64,000 bases of DNA from Lewinellaceae bacterium (GCA_020636105.1 JACJYL010000001.1:2232001-2296000), one strand, 5' to 3'. Counted from the first letter of the stretch, positions 54,401 to 62,511 are shown. The notes: generated from the letters alone by a model not told the origin. Translations and numbers: made by a program.

Positions 54401-55034
54401 GGGCTTCAAAAATTTGACTGAGCGTAGTTTCGCAAATGGTAGCTGAAGCCGGGTGCTGAGTAATACTCACCGGTCCGTTCAAATCAAGAAGGAAGGCATC
54501 GGAAGTCTGCACGCAACTGCCTGAAAATACAACCCTAAACAGGTAGTTGTCCATCATAGCGGTGGTAGCTGACAAATTCAATCTTGTAGATGCTTCCGCA
54601 AAGTCATTATTGATGGTATGGGCAATCGGGCTTGAGCTGACTGCCTGCCATGTGCCCCCTGCATTGGATGAATACTGCCATGTAATGGTAGGATTCGTCA
54701 TTTGTGGGGTAAAATTGACTTTCAGGTAAGTAAACTCGCCAACGCAGTCAGTTTTCACCTTTGATACTGGATCATAAGCAGTGATACATTGCGCCGAAGC
54801 GAATTGGCTCCCCATAAGCATCACAAAAAACAGCAGTAAAGCCGGCCATTTTTGGGTGACCTTTTGGGTCAGTGTGTTTCCGGAGTTCCTGAGTAACTGC
54901 CGACCGGTAGAACTGTTCTCCCGGGTAGAATGTTGATTTTCCCCGCTTGAAGGTATAGGGAAATCTGAAGTAGAAGTGTAGTACAGCATATTTAAAAGGT
55001 TTTTAGAATTCATGGACAATGAACGGAGAAGCAT
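45474..55034 (-). CDS. Giant adhesin-like repeat protein (Ig/PKD-like modules)
   Basis: A 3186-residue exported protein. The N-terminal extension is unusual: about 60 polar residues precede the hydrophobic segment WPALLLFFVMLMGSQFASAQ. The body consists of alternating modules. I count thirteen short VDAGxDxxICxGxxxxLxGSxxG-type starts, each followed by a strand-rich domain, alternating with modules containing ICxGxxTxFRVxY and VxWEYSxNGG. Conserved Cys pairs suggest disulfides. The last ~130 residues (VATELTTVFSIDG onward) form a different, DUF11/CARDB-like module. No type A or B sorting domain is visible at the C-terminus. Size and composition recall SprB-like surface adhesins of gliding bacteria. 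Function inferred. Confidence 0.8.
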   Translation of the reverse strand: MLLRSLSMNSKNLLNMLYYTSTSDFPIPSSGENQHSTRENSSTGRQLLRNSGNTLTQKVTQKWPALLLFFVMLMGSQFASAQCITAYDPVSKVKTDCVGEFTYLKVNFTPQMTNPTITWQYSSNAGGTWQAVSSSPIAHTINNDFAEASTRLNLSATTAMMDNYLFRVVFSGSCVQTSDAFLLDLNGPVSITQHPASATICETTLSQIFEAQAIDPGAQGGSVEYRWQYFGNSTWNFIPNTVVGWNTTTLQLTNAASFWPAAGSSVQIRCRVRIATCAVQYTNPATLQIDKKPTVDAGPVSATICEDGILNLNATVNNAVYAVTWTGGGGGILDPNALSTIFDPPNAGPFNLTVTTNANGTCSAGMDQIAVTINTLSLDNYTPGNASAAGTRTICDGEDTDFRVDYSNSVPVSLVNWEYSLNGSPWTPIAALLSGATVIVNNTLGQARLDLDNVSNTLDGALFRVTIIAGTCTKTSDVFDLAVNGPVSITMHPQNVTNLCASTPDTTFSVVATAESGTIGYLWQYNTGGGWINVPNTVAGYNTDILNPTSSDFPVWPNPGSSVDLRVRISTGGCPNIFSNPATFTVSMDLPAVANAGPDANICEGDNYFLGSAAISGPGISTASWDNNGGDGFFNDPNILKPTYTPGPNDIAAGSVTLTITTNDPVGVCEATSDDIVITIHPATVVDAGMDQAACAADTPEFQLAGSVSGTVTTGTWNDGGAMGTFLPNANTLNAIYVPAVSAYGTTVTLTLTSATPPVFTTCAFATDMVNLTIDKLEISSYAPVSQTQIVCSGSNTTFRVNYTSAPVNPATVVWQVDGGAGFTDITFPNALYSLSTPGGNTQLNLTNVPLGVDGFSYRAVLTSGTCTVTSDPFTIQVNESATANAGADQFICGGENVPLSGSIGGVAISATWSTSGSGTFVPNSSTLNATYIPNASDYGTVVTLTLTTNNPAGPCGPGVDMMDVSIDAVTVDSETPASLIRDICEGTNTSFTVQYKAVSPLMAVGPVETWQYSSNGGATWSNASGLGTITSPALTGMATNSSRLTLTAVPLSYDDYLFRLKVSFGECDKVISMFSLQVNPGPTVDAGNDFSICAGETIVLNGSVGGTATTGTWTHTGGGVLSGVNLFNADATYTPVSGDFGTAVMFTLTTDNPGGACPAVSETIAVTIDELIITSTIPAAPVTTITCDGDVNHLYEVRYKTRPGVQTPTWEYSIDGGMIWQNATSPDFDVIDLPATYPSNSKTQLNIPLVSSDMDGYMFRAVFSEGACAPVKSEIFTLQVNGPITITAQPVDVLNECQSSESVMFGATVENPGSGTLQYQWRRYTGITPPTVATSGTVIPTSNVNYDGADTNVLTVFNTGGVFPTAGGSSYYYKLGVRLDPCLPTYTYSDWVEFSVSGDPAPMVSLGTPGDICSNGVADLSGLVTLTAPATSGTWSTMGDGTFSDPDDVLTAMYTPGPGDIEAAALAGAMGHMVKLVFTTNDPVANVCPSAVDSTFLTIYAETKVDAGEDQSLCSDALPTIQLNGTISGTVTTGTWSGGSDDPGGYSNNTDLNSTYTPLMGEYGSTIVFTLTSDAPSAAALAAGCIATSDNVSITIDDLSLGGNSPLAPAAFCESSGSTFFRVNYVSNPDPNPAVVEWQVDLGAGFENVTTAMFLVDGVPTAIDQTITTTGTQTRLDINSAPFELNGMPFKAIITSGACSIEGPVFTLSVNEEVTIDPGTYDPICSGDVIALDGMISGGRTTGKWGGGPAGNFSPDNLTLDAVYTPTAAQITAGKAVLNLNATPAAGAGECPFVAVPVTIFIDQLSVDASTPATFVRNVCEGQNTFFSVDYTSFDGTTAMPAEADVLWEYSTDSGANWLDADIANGGIGTVSSPAAANFATRLSLADVPLTYNNYLVRVTLDNGACTGEQVMFALYVNPGPTVDAGPDITVCSGEDVMLNGSIGGSATTGTWTRIPNMLTPGVISGANLFAADATYTPHPDEYGSVVLLKLTTNNPGGACPAVMDTIAVTIDQLVLTSYEPVSLARTECVGDAEFFQVNYASAPGTQTPAWEYSSNGIDWLPAVGPDYSVDNMTPGETRLDIPSVTNAMNGLLYRAVFTEGNCAPINSDAFILTVNGAISITQQPVDILDICGSTESVQFMADAMNDGEGVMSFLWQYSPDGISGWLPLTEVMGQTEGIATGTLTLYNTSSFWPTLGNNIYFRMRVSLNSCSAVTTDVVEFSVNADVPAGVDAGSDDEICEGSTYTLGAVLSGSATSGMWTTSGDGTFDNASFTGATYTPGANDLGMAQAAGPMGHVVTLTFTTNDPVLNICPAATDMMELTIYPAIQVDAGQDINVCIDGTQLDPILLNGSVTGAVTGGLWAPGNGLLNPGDVVTIYTPTNSHVSSGSRRLILTSDPHSVCPIVKDTMFVYFNANFGTLSYNPGTTTAGTRTVCNGDDTDFRVEHGLTPTTLVQWQYNAGSGWIDVNDATTPLSGVASFDVTFPTPGGNNATQLNLNAVTTAVHDYDFRVILTNGECQTTSDAFNLQVNGDIGTITMPADLIVCESVTTQTFMATVGASGNGTLDYQWQYSNTSAMGPFVSVPAVGATGVTSTTLMLTAASAAYPTVGNTVYLRLRVTLAGCTTVFSDSFEFSVESAANVYAGVDQFICEGDIALMASAFYGGAASSVTWTTAGDGSFDDPAEILAIYTPGPTDISNGSVVLTVTTNEPQGDECPAVSDNMTLFIDPAATVDAGEDQVVCKTDLVDMFEVPLPTGYIQLAGTIGGAATTSTWTTSGDGTFDFANLLNARYYPGPNDRSNQTVTLTLTTNDPGTECGAVADMMVIAIGPGVNITSYVPVSRERTICSGGTATFRVNTSPTVLGTHDWQYSFNGVDWLDDFNSIGFTSYIESGFDTYTELTLGGGAPNIPTGTMYCRVTIVDRDCEQTSQTFTLNVNGPLDWDVQPADLIICNTTSLASFTAIAFNGGAGAVTYQWQYFNGASYVNVPASVAGYNGTTLFLTNAASFWPVPGNTVELRLAATLDQCGTIYSEVVTLEIQICVATELTTVFSIDGTTFTNGQSRDGVFLVQNIGANATTQPISFLITLPSSSVMTSVLDPMATMANVFGGISVNNSDWNITALPIGFLLESKPGVVINPGSFSLIGINFTAIGVPNSTSNTKGILATGTAGDVNPNNNTTRTTFVIN

Positions 55035-55784
55035 AATTTTTCAAGTGTATTAGTCTATTGACTGTTCTTTCTCAAGTATGAAAAAAGTTGGTATAGTGCT
55101 TTTTTGCTTCGTAATTCAAAGTTCTGGTCTGCAAAAACCATCGATGGGTCAGGAATGACCGGAAGATGATTATTTTTTTAGAAAAACTCTTTTGTCCATA
55201 ATGGTTTATTAAAATATGTTCTGGTTAATTTTTGATCGTTTTAACTTGTTCGTCTCCCTGGCTTTTTGTCTGAAAAACCATTGGTAAAATAATTTTGACC
55301 GAGGTTTTTCTTTTGGGTGAATTTGATCTTTAAAATATAGGTTTTATCGGTGAATTTTTCTAAAAAATAATACTGTTTAAAAATTAAGGATACTACTTTC
55401 GGGTATAAAAATAATGGCCTGCCTGATGAACAGTAATTATCTTTTGCCTTAAGGTAAGTGTTGAAAATGAAATTGAAAGGAAGTGGGCCAATAATAAATG
55501 GCATAAAGATTTGACCATCTTTACACCAAGCGATAGTGACAATTGCTTTTCAGTGTATTGCATTTTTAAATTGGGGATAAGGGATTAACTTTCTAAATCG
55601 GTTTTTACAGTTTTTACTGCAAGTAACAAAAGTATAAAAAAAAAACATGCAGCGCACTCTTTTGGGGTACATTTTATGGTTTTTAATCAAATAAATTATT
55701 TTTCACGACCTCAGGAATATCCATTTCCCCCTCCCACAGTCAGTTTAATGTTATTCATAAAAATGGATGCCTGCCAGCTGAAGG
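55035..55784. other. 750-base non-coding region
   Basis: This AT-rich gap separates the giant gene from the porin gene. On the minus strand a box TACACTTG (one mismatch to TAnnTTTG) lies 19-26 bases before the giant gene's start, with an ill-spaced TTG upstream. A minus-strand frame at 55241-55504 has no recognisable features. Nothing else was seen. Confidence 0.5.
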
Positions 55785-57827
55785 CTAATTCAATAATTTC
55801 CAGGAAAACCCAAAACGCAGAAAAGGTTTGGCATTAGGCTGGTAGGCCGTGACGTAATAAAGTTGCTTATAGGAAAGCATGGTGGAAAAATTCTCGAACT
55901 TCATGAAGCCCCGGAATTTAGTGATTTTGATGGAGAGCCAGACATCAACATTTGGAAAAAAGTCAATTTGCTGGCGGTCTTCCAGCTGGAATCTGCCCGT
56001 AGCCGGATTGTAGTAATACCCATAAAAGGTATCGTTGTACCTGAGATCGAGCCCTATTCTGATGTCCAGCTTTTTCTTGAACCAGGAGCCGTCATAAAAA
56101 AGACTATGCTTGCCATAAATACGCGGCAAACGGATGAAAGGTTCAGAAGCTGACTGGAAAGCTACTGTATTGTTCAGGTGAAACGCTCCTAATTTGAGGT
56201 CCCGTGCCAGGATAAGTTGCGTGATGCTGATGGGAAGCCCCGTCTGTCTTGGTATGGCCAGGGTATCAAAATAAATATAATTATTGATCAGGTGATAGGC
56301 TCCGGTAGCTTTGATCTTTAAAATTGGAATGAGATAATTGGCTTCAAAGTTAGTCTCCAGGGTTCGCTTGAAGTCGTTCTCCCAAACCTGTTTTTGAGTG
56401 AGATAAAACCGGTATTGCATCAAGTCAGGCCGGTAGAGTTGGTTGGTCGCTGATACACTGAGCTCTCCTGCTTTTCCCAGGTCGAAAAAAAGCGCTCCAT
56501 TGAGCCGGTAATCCCCGGCATTATTGCCCAACCCCAAATGAGCATAGGTATTCAGCCAAAGTCCTTCCCCGGGTTGAAAGTGAAGTTTCCCGTGAAGCAA
56601 AAGATCATTGACTATCGTATCGGGTGCCCCTTCCTGTTGGATTTTGTGCCAGGTATGCGTTACGCCTGCTTCAAAGAAGTCCTTGTTACGGGTTGTTTTC
56701 CCTTTGTTAACTTGCCCGGCTTTTTTATAAGTCATCAACCGGAAACTGTTGCTCAAATATTGATGTTCCAGAAAAAAACGCATCCCCCTCTCATCGGTTT
56801 GCAATTCAGGAAACCATTTGTAAAAATACTCCGTATCACCGGAATCGAATGCGTCTGAATATTTATAATAGGAATTATTATAAACAGCCTCATGGGCCAG
56901 TGCAAAAGCCCTTTTATTGGTGGCAGTACTGTCGCTTTTGCCCGCCAGCTGGTAATAATGGGTATAACTCCATTCCCTGTGGGCGTGACGTGTTTTGCCA
57001 TCGGCGAGGATCACCTGCGCAGAAGACGGTGTGGTCGTGTATAAAAATCCAAAAACAGTATCCCGATCCGATTCAATGGCAATTCCCCCGTTGTCTTTTT
57101 GCTCAATGGTATTGGCGGCATAACTTAAAAAGGCATTGTATTTTTCGTTTTTGGTCTTGTACCACATCCCCACAGCAATGGCGGTATTCCGGTTGTTCTG
57201 GTTTAGGTACTGGGCTCTATCGCCCAGTTGACTAAGGCGTTTGTAATCCAGAGTAAAACTAAAGCCTTTAGCAAAGTTACGGCCGAATTGGGCCGTAAAA
57301 TAGCTATCTGCCTGCTCGGCCCCTCTTGTATAATTGACGATAGTAAAAGGCTTCTCGATCAGGTAGTAGGGCAAGGTTGCCCCGGTGGTGTGGTACAGAT
57401 CGTATTGGTGCAGCCCAACATCAAAGCCCTTCCGGAAAGTAGGTTTATAAATGAGGAAATTAGTGGCCGACCCCAGGTTTCCCAGATGGGCCAGTTCCAG
57501 ATCCCTTTGTCGAACCGGATCGTATTGCTGGAAATTATCGAGCAAAGTATCTCCGAGAAAAGTAACATCCCACGGGCTATGGGCAAAGAAATAATAGATT
57601 CCAAAAGTATCGATATCTGTTGCCTCCTGCCTGCCTGAAAACAAGGTCGAATCAGGAGTAGCAAGGGAACCTTCCTGCTGTCCGGTTATAGGTATATCAG
57701 TACGCTGGGCGGATAAAATGGCCGGAAAAAAGAAAAGAATACTTAGGAAAATACCTCCAAAGCCAAGCCATTTGGCCTTGAAATACCGGGTCCGAAAGGA
57801 AAACCTAAGTGCTTCGAATAATTTCAT
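55785..57827 (-). CDS. Putative outer-membrane porin (Porin_10 type)
   Basis: A 680-residue beta-barrel protein. A basic, long N-terminal region (KLFEALRFSFRTRYFKAKW) leads into a signal segment (LGFGGIFLSILFFFPAILSAQ). The body matches the Bacteroidota 'putative porin' family: DTFGIYYFFAHSPWDVTFLGDTL near residue 75, LGNLGSATNFLIYKP, FAKGFSFTLDYKRLSQLG, and many alternating aromatic strands to a final LRFGFSWKLLN with a C-terminal strand typical of Bam substrates. It stands alone between the giant gene and fabI. Confidence 0.82.
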   Translation of the reverse strand: MKLFEALRFSFRTRYFKAKWLGFGGIFLSILFFFPAILSAQRTDIPITGQQEGSLATPDSTLFSGRQEATDIDTFGIYYFFAHSPWDVTFLGDTLLDNFQQYDPVRQRDLELAHLGNLGSATNFLIYKPTFRKGFDVGLHQYDLYHTTGATLPYYLIEKPFTIVNYTRGAEQADSYFTAQFGRNFAKGFSFTLDYKRLSQLGDRAQYLNQNNRNTAIAVGMWYKTKNEKYNAFLSYAANTIEQKDNGGIAIESDRDTVFGFLYTTTPSSAQVILADGKTRHAHREWSYTHYYQLAGKSDSTATNKRAFALAHEAVYNNSYYKYSDAFDSGDTEYFYKWFPELQTDERGMRFFLEHQYLSNSFRLMTYKKAGQVNKGKTTRNKDFFEAGVTHTWHKIQQEGAPDTIVNDLLLHGKLHFQPGEGLWLNTYAHLGLGNNAGDYRLNGALFFDLGKAGELSVSATNQLYRPDLMQYRFYLTQKQVWENDFKRTLETNFEANYLIPILKIKATGAYHLINNYIYFDTLAIPRQTGLPISITQLILARDLKLGAFHLNNTVAFQSASEPFIRLPRIYGKHSLFYDGSWFKKKLDIRIGLDLRYNDTFYGYYYNPATGRFQLEDRQQIDFFPNVDVWLSIKITKFRGFMKFENFSTMLSYKQLYYVTAYQPNAKPFLRFGFSWKLLN

Positions 57828-58064
57828 ACTCCAATAAACGAAGGGAGTTCGGGAAATAAGTAATCCGGTTCGCTTTTAATATTTAATTAACAATGAAAAC
57901 GCTTGAGACGGCTTCACAAGTAAAATCTTCCCTGAATCAACAGTATTTAATTTTATTACAAGCTGACTTTCGCTGAATAATAAACCATTTATATGATAAA
58001 ATACTGCGCTTTTCTGCGATAAATCTACTGATGAAACGGTCTTTAACGGTCCCGTAGATTTTGA

Positions 58065-58862
58065 TTAGCCTTCCAAAACTGCCGGATTCATCCCCATATT
58101 TGAAAATCCTCCATCATGGAAGAGATTTTGCATGGTCACCATTTTGGTGTAATCGGAAAAGAGGGTCAGGCAATAAGCGGCGCAGGCATCGGCAGAAGCA
58201 TTTCCCAGGGGAGACATCTTATCTGCATAATCGAAAAAGTCGCCAAAACCTTTTACCCCCGATCCTGCAGTGGTAACGGTAGGTGATTGAGAAATGGTAT
58301 TCACGCGTACTTTGTTTCTCGTACCAAAATGGTATCCGAAACTCCGGGCAAAAGACTCCAGCAGCGCTTTAGCTTCCGCCATTTCACTATAATCAGGGAA
58401 GGTGCGTTGTGCCGCCATATAGGTCAGGGCCAGGATAGACCCCCAATCGTTCATGGCATCAAGGTGCCAGAGGGATTGCATCATTTTGTGAAAGGAGACC
58501 GCTGAAACGTCGAAAGACTTCAGCATCCATTCATGGTTCAGATCGGTATAATCACGGCCTTTACGAACGTTGATGGACATTCCAATGGAGTGCAATACAA
58601 AGTCGAGTTTCCCGCCCAAAACTTCCATAGATTTTTCGAAAAGATTATTGAGATCGTCCATACTTGTGGCATCGGCAGGAATAATCACTGCATCCAATTT
58701 TTCAGCCAGCTTGTTGATCTCTCCGAAACGCATGGCTACGGGTGCATTGGTGAGCGTGATTTTCGCCCCTTCCGCCACGCAGGCTTCAGCTACTTTCCAT
58801 GCAATCGACCTTTCGTCGAGGGCACCAAAAATGACGCCGCGTTTTCCATTTAAAATTCCCAT
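58065..58862 (-). CDS. fabI: Enoyl-[acyl-carrier-protein] reductase [NADH]
   Basis: A 265-residue FabI of the short-chain dehydrogenase superfamily. The N-terminal nucleotide-binding segment is KRGVIFGALDERSIAWKVA. The FabI active site Tyr-x6-Lys is in PDYSEMAEAKALLES, with the preceding tyrosine in ALTYMAAQR, as in Escherichia coli FabI. It reduces the enoyl group in the last step of each fatty-acid elongation cycle. Length fits the family. It is a single gene with no obvious operon partner. Confidence 0.93.
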   Translation of the reverse strand: MGILNGKRGVIFGALDERSIAWKVAEACVAEGAKITLTNAPVAMRFGEINKLAEKLDAVIIPADATSMDDLNNLFEKSMEVLGGKLDFVLHSIGMSINVRKGRDYTDLNHEWMLKSFDVSAVSFHKMMQSLWHLDAMNDWGSILALTYMAAQRTFPDYSEMAEAKALLESFARSFGYHFGTRNKVRVNTISQSPTVTTAGSGVKGFGDFFDYADKMSPLGNASADACAAYCLTLFSDYTKMVTMQNLFHDGGFSNMGMNPAVLEG

Positions 58863-59010
58863 AAAAAAGATTTTATTATCAATGCTTCCCTTTATTCCAA
58901 GCTAAGAAAACACTGATGAGTATCAAATTAGGTTGCAAACATAATCAACACAACCGAGACTATAAAAACTATTTTCTCCCGGTTTGTTTCCATTTTGCCC
59001 TTAGCTGATG

Positions 59011-60675
59011 TTATTTTTGGTTTAACCCAAGCAATTCCCTGGCATTTTGCATGGCAGCTTCCCCGGGGGGATTCTGACTCAGCATTACGGCAATGGCCCT
59101 GACCTTTTCTTCTTCGTCCAGCAAACGGACGCGCGCGATGGTTCGTTCTTCCGTATCCTTTTTGTACACAAAATAATGGGCATCCGCTTTTGAGGCGATC
59201 TGAGGCGAATGGGTAATGGAAACCACCTGGTGTTCATTCGATAATTGTCGCAAAATTTCGCCCATTTTCAAGGCTACGTCGCCGGAAATCCCTGTTTCTA
59301 TTTCATCAAAGATCAGCGTAGGTAAGGGTATCGCACTCGCCACGAGAGATTTGGTCACCAGGGAAAGACGGGCGAGTTCACCTCCCGAGGCCACCTCCCT
59401 GATTTTCTGCAAGGTTCCTCCTTTATTGGCCGAAAACAGAAAATTGGCTTCATCCAGTCCGGCAGCACCGAGCTGACCGGTATCCGATAAATTAATATGG
59501 AACTGAGCCTGTGGCATCGCCAGTTGGGCCAATAATTTGAGTACCTTTTGTTCAAAAGGTTCGATAATGGCCAGTCTTTTTTGCTGTATTTCACGGGCTT
59601 TTACCATGAGGCTTTTTTCATACCCGGCAATTTGTCGTTCGAGCTTTTCCTCTTCCTGGCTCTGATTGGCAAAGGAATCTGATTTTTCTTCCAACTCTTT
59701 TTGGATCAAAAGTAATGCATCAAGATCCTTCACACTGTGTTTTTGCTGGAGGCGGTAAATGATGTCGAGTCTTTGCTGACTTTCCGTGATGCGCTCTTCA
59801 TCATATTCCGTATTATCAGCCACTTTTTCGATCTGTCGGCCAATGTCATTCAACTCCTCCGTCACGGCCAGGAAACGGTCGGCGATGGCCTCCACCTTTG
59901 TATTCATGCGTCCTGAGGCGGACAACAAATTACTGATCTCAGTGAGCTGACTACTGATAGACTGCTCATCCTCAAACAGTTGTTGCATACTGGACAATAA
60001 ATTTTTCTTTACTTCTTCAGCATGGGTCAGTTGGGATAACTCTTCTTCGAGTTTGTCCTGTTCTCCTTCAACCAGTTCTGCTTCGTGGAGTTCGTTGAGC
60101 TGAAAATTGACAAATTCGAGCTCACGGGAAGATTGAGCCGATGAAGTTCTCAGGGCTTCCAGCTGTTTTTTGGCCTGCTGGAAAGCGCGGTATTCAGAAC
60201 GGTAATCTTCCAGTAAGGTCTTGTTTTCTGCAAGGGCATCCAGCATTTTCATCTGGAAATCCTGGCGATGAATATCGAGGGTATCGAATTGGTGGTGCAG
60301 GTCTATGAGGGCAGCACTCAGGCTTTTCAGGATATTGAGATTGACAGGAGTGTCATTGACAAATGCCCTTGATTTACCGCTGGGGCTGATCTCTCTGCGC
60401 AAGATCAATTCGTCATCGTAATCCACCTCATTGGATTCAAAAAAAGACCTAAGGCCATAATCACGCACATCAAAAACGCCTTCCACCACGCACTTTTTAT
60501 CTTCCTCATATAAAACCTTGCTATCAGCACGCTGGCCAAGGATCAGACCTAAAGCCCCCAACAGGATGGATTTTCCTGCTCCCGTTTCACCGGTGATAAT
60601 AGTCAATCCATCCGGAAAATCTATTTCCAGCGATTCAATGATCGCGTAATTTTTTATCAATAGGTTTTTAATCAT
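59011..60675 (-). CDS. recN: DNA repair protein RecN
   Basis: A 554-residue SMC-like ATPase. Walker A (ITGETGAGKSILLG, 27-40) is at the N-terminus. Two coiled-coil arms (about 155-220 and 260-350) flank a central hinge. The ABC signature is in REVASGGELARLSLV, and Walker B (LIFDEIETGISGDVA) is near residue 457. RecN acts in double-strand break repair, holding DNA ends together. It begins next to the lipoprotein gene, which is divergent. Confidence 0.94.
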   Translation of the reverse strand: MIKNLLIKNYAIIESLEIDFPDGLTIITGETGAGKSILLGALGLILGQRADSKVLYEEDKKCVVEGVFDVRDYGLRSFFESNEVDYDDELILRREISPSGKSRAFVNDTPVNLNILKSLSAALIDLHHQFDTLDIHRQDFQMKMLDALAENKTLLEDYRSEYRAFQQAKKQLEALRTSSAQSSRELEFVNFQLNELHEAELVEGEQDKLEEELSQLTHAEEVKKNLLSSMQQLFEDEQSISSQLTEISNLLSASGRMNTKVEAIADRFLAVTEELNDIGRQIEKVADNTEYDEERITESQQRLDIIYRLQQKHSVKDLDALLLIQKELEEKSDSFANQSQEEEKLERQIAGYEKSLMVKAREIQQKRLAIIEPFEQKVLKLLAQLAMPQAQFHINLSDTGQLGAAGLDEANFLFSANKGGTLQKIREVASGGELARLSLVTKSLVASAIPLPTLIFDEIETGISGDVALKMGEILRQLSNEHQVVSITHSPQIASKADAHYFVYKKDTEERTIARVRLLDEEEKVRAIAVMLSQNPPGEAAMQNARELLGLNQK

Positions 60676-60831
60676 GGATTATTTACAATTAATTCGCAAA
60701 TTTAATTCTTTTGGACAATAAACTGCTATTTTTGCTCATTCGAGAAACTTATGAAGCGGACCAAATCAAGTAAACGTAAATTTGAGCTTCTTCTTAGGAA
60801 ATTCAAAAACAAATTAATATAAAATACTGAA

Positions 60832-61317
60832 ATGAAAAAAGCATTTTTCCTGACCATCACAATATTGACCATTTGGGCCTGTCAGAATGATCCCACCAAA
60901 TTATGGAAAGCCATGGACTTGCTCCCCTATGGTATTCCAATCACCATCCTGGCTCCGGACAGTGCGGATGTAAACATGAGTAAATTAGGGGTCATCAAAG
61001 ATATCACCATTAAAAAAGGTGATGATTATAACATTCAGATTTTTGCTTCCCCGGTCACTACAGGGAGCATTGAAGAGTTGAAAGCCAACCAAATGGACGA
61101 AGTGAAATCCAATCGCTTTTTCTCCAAAATTATCACTGAAGAACCCAATGGTTTTATCTATGAGACGGTGATTGATTCCGCTAATATTAATTACGGTTTC
61201 CGCCAGGTACATTACCAGGCCGACCTGGAATACGTTTTTCAGCAAAGTCTCATGGGATCTTTTACCCAGGAGCAAATCGAAAGAATGTATGAAGCTGTAA
61301 AACAAAAAGAACAGTAG
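60832..61317 (+). CDS. Predicted lipoprotein of unknown function
   Basis: A 161-residue protein with a lipoprotein signal: hydrophobic FFLTITILTIWAC with the lipobox Cys at residue 16, followed by QND. The mature part has alternating strands (ITILAPDSADVNMSK, YNIQIFASPVTTG) and a C-terminal helix (QEQIERMYEAVKQKEQ). No family was recognised. A TATTTTTG box at 60727-60734 may be its promoter. It ends before a good terminator. Confidence 0.7.
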   Translation: MKKAFFLTITILTIWACQNDPTKLWKAMDLLPYGIPITILAPDSADVNMSKLGVIKDITIKKGDDYNIQIFASPVTTGSIEELKANQMDEVKSNRFFSKIITEEPNGFIYETVIDSANINYGFRQVHYQADLEYVFQQSLMGSFTQEQIERMYEAVKQKEQ

Positions 61318-61340
61318 AAAAAAGAACCGAAAGCGATCAC

Positions 61341-61376
61341 AAAAAAAGGCTCTTGCATGAAGCAGAGCCTTTTTTT
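61341..61376. terminator. Rho-independent terminator
   Basis: Seven A residues, GGCTCT, a 10-base loop, AGAGCC and seven T residues, 24 bases past the lipoprotein stop. The sequence 61377-61690 after it shows no gene or repeat. Confidence 0.88.
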
Positions 61377-61690
61377 GTTTGCAGAAACTTCCTTTAGGAA
61401 GCCTCGTTAATGATCTCAAAATTAAATAATAAGAGAATCATTAACAGAATACCTAGAATGATCATGGAATTGGAATTTGGTTTAAAAAAGGTGTCTGATT
61501 TTCTCTAATCGCCTGTTCGTAAATATGTCGCTATCATGGTAATTGTATATGCAAATTACGGAAAATGATCCATTGTGTCAATGGGGAAGGTAATTTTTAC
61601 AATGTCCAGTCCGAAAAAAAGAGGTCACAGGCCTACGTACCCAAAACGATCCATAACCTTAAAGAGAAGGATAAGTTGTTGATTATAAAC

Positions 61691-61729
61691 AAAAAAGGGG
61701 CAGGGGAAATATTTCCCCGCCCCTTTTTT
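61691..61729. terminator. Bidirectional terminator after superoxide dismutase
   Basis: AAAAAAGGGGC-AGGGGAAA and TTTCCCC-GCCCCTTTTTT form a long GC-rich stem with a near-zero loop, flanked by A6 and T6. It lies 22 bases past the sod stop on the minus strand. Confidence 0.9.
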
Positions 61730-61750
61730 GTTTACTAAATATTTTTTTGA

Positions 61751-62383
61751 TTAAAAATCTGAAGCCCCCTCGTTGGCGTCATTATAACGCTTGGTTACGG
61801 CATTCCAGTCAATTACATTGAAGAAAGCTTCGATGTAATCAGGTCTTCTGTTTTGATAATTGAGGTAGTAAGCGTGCTCCCAAACATCGAGTCCGAGAAT
61901 TGGGGTACCCTTTTCCTCCACTACATCCATCAGTGGATTATCCTGATTGGCCGTAGAACAGATAAACAGTTTATCCTTATTATCCACACACAACCAGGCC
62001 CATCCGGATCCGAAGCGAGTAGCGGCAGCGGCGGCGAATTTAGATTTGAATTCCGCAAATGAGCCAAAATCACGGTTGATGGCTTTGTGGATATTCATAC
62101 GCTCAGAAGGCTCTCCTCCCCCATTGGGAGACATCACCTTCCAAAACAGGTCGTGATTGTAAAACCCACCACCGTTATTTCTGACGGCCCCGGAATATTT
62201 GGAAATATTAGCCAGAATATCCTCGATAGACATATTCTCAAGTTCCGTTCCGGCAATGGCATTATTTAGGTTGTTAGTGTACCCTGCATGGTGCTTGGTA
62301 TGATGAATCTCCATGGTACGTGCGTCGATATTTGGCTCAAGCGCATCGTAAGCGTAAGGTAAATCAGGTAATTGAAAAGCCAT
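61751..62383 (-). CDS. Superoxide dismutase, Fe/Mn type
   Basis: A 210-residue SOD starting at the ATG at 62383 (MAFQLPDLPYAYDALEPNID); the frame extends upstream to 62536 without SOD similarity. Metal ligands: His in MEIHHTKHHAGY (first), His in GGGFYNHDLFWKVM, and Asp and His in LGLDVWEHAYYLNYQNRR. The GGG-to-NHDLFW region and the Gln in CSTANQDNPLM do not decide between Fe and Mn with certainty; hence no gene symbol. It protects against superoxide in the cytoplasm. Confidence 0.93.
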   Translation of the reverse strand: MAFQLPDLPYAYDALEPNIDARTMEIHHTKHHAGYTNNLNNAIAGTELENMSIEDILANISKYSGAVRNNGGGFYNHDLFWKVMSPNGGGEPSERMNIHKAINRDFGSFAEFKSKFAAAAATRFGSGWAWLCVDNKDKLFICSTANQDNPLMDVVEEKGTPILGLDVWEHAYYLNYQNRRPDYIEAFFNVIDWNAVTKRYNDANEGASDF

Positions 62384-62423
62384 AAATATATTTTTTAGTT
62401 TGTTATAGAATGGTTTGTTTCGA

Positions 62424-62431
62424 CAAAGATA
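62424..62431 (-). promoter_or_regulatory. -7 box candidate for superoxide dismutase
   Basis: On the minus strand TATCTTTG fits TAnnTTTG, 41 bases before the sod start codon. No clear -33 TTTG is seen at the usual distance. Confidence 0.45.
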
Positions 62432-62503
62432 AAAATTATGCTTTAAAACCTCTATCTTACTAAAACAACATCCTATTATCGGTTTTGTTTGTTCTAAATA
62501 AAC

Positions 62504-62511
62504 TATTTTTG
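62504..62511 (+). promoter_or_regulatory. -7 box candidate for the nucleotidyl cyclase
   Basis: TATTTTTG fits TAnnTTTG 28 bases before the cyclase start. TTTG at 62484-62487 is a possible -33 element, though the spacer (16) is short. Confidence 0.45.

Noticed and set aside
55241..55504. 87-residue minus-strand frame upstream of the giant gene
   Set aside because: No domain, no signal peptide, unusual Phe/Lys-rich composition of AT-rich non-coding DNA.
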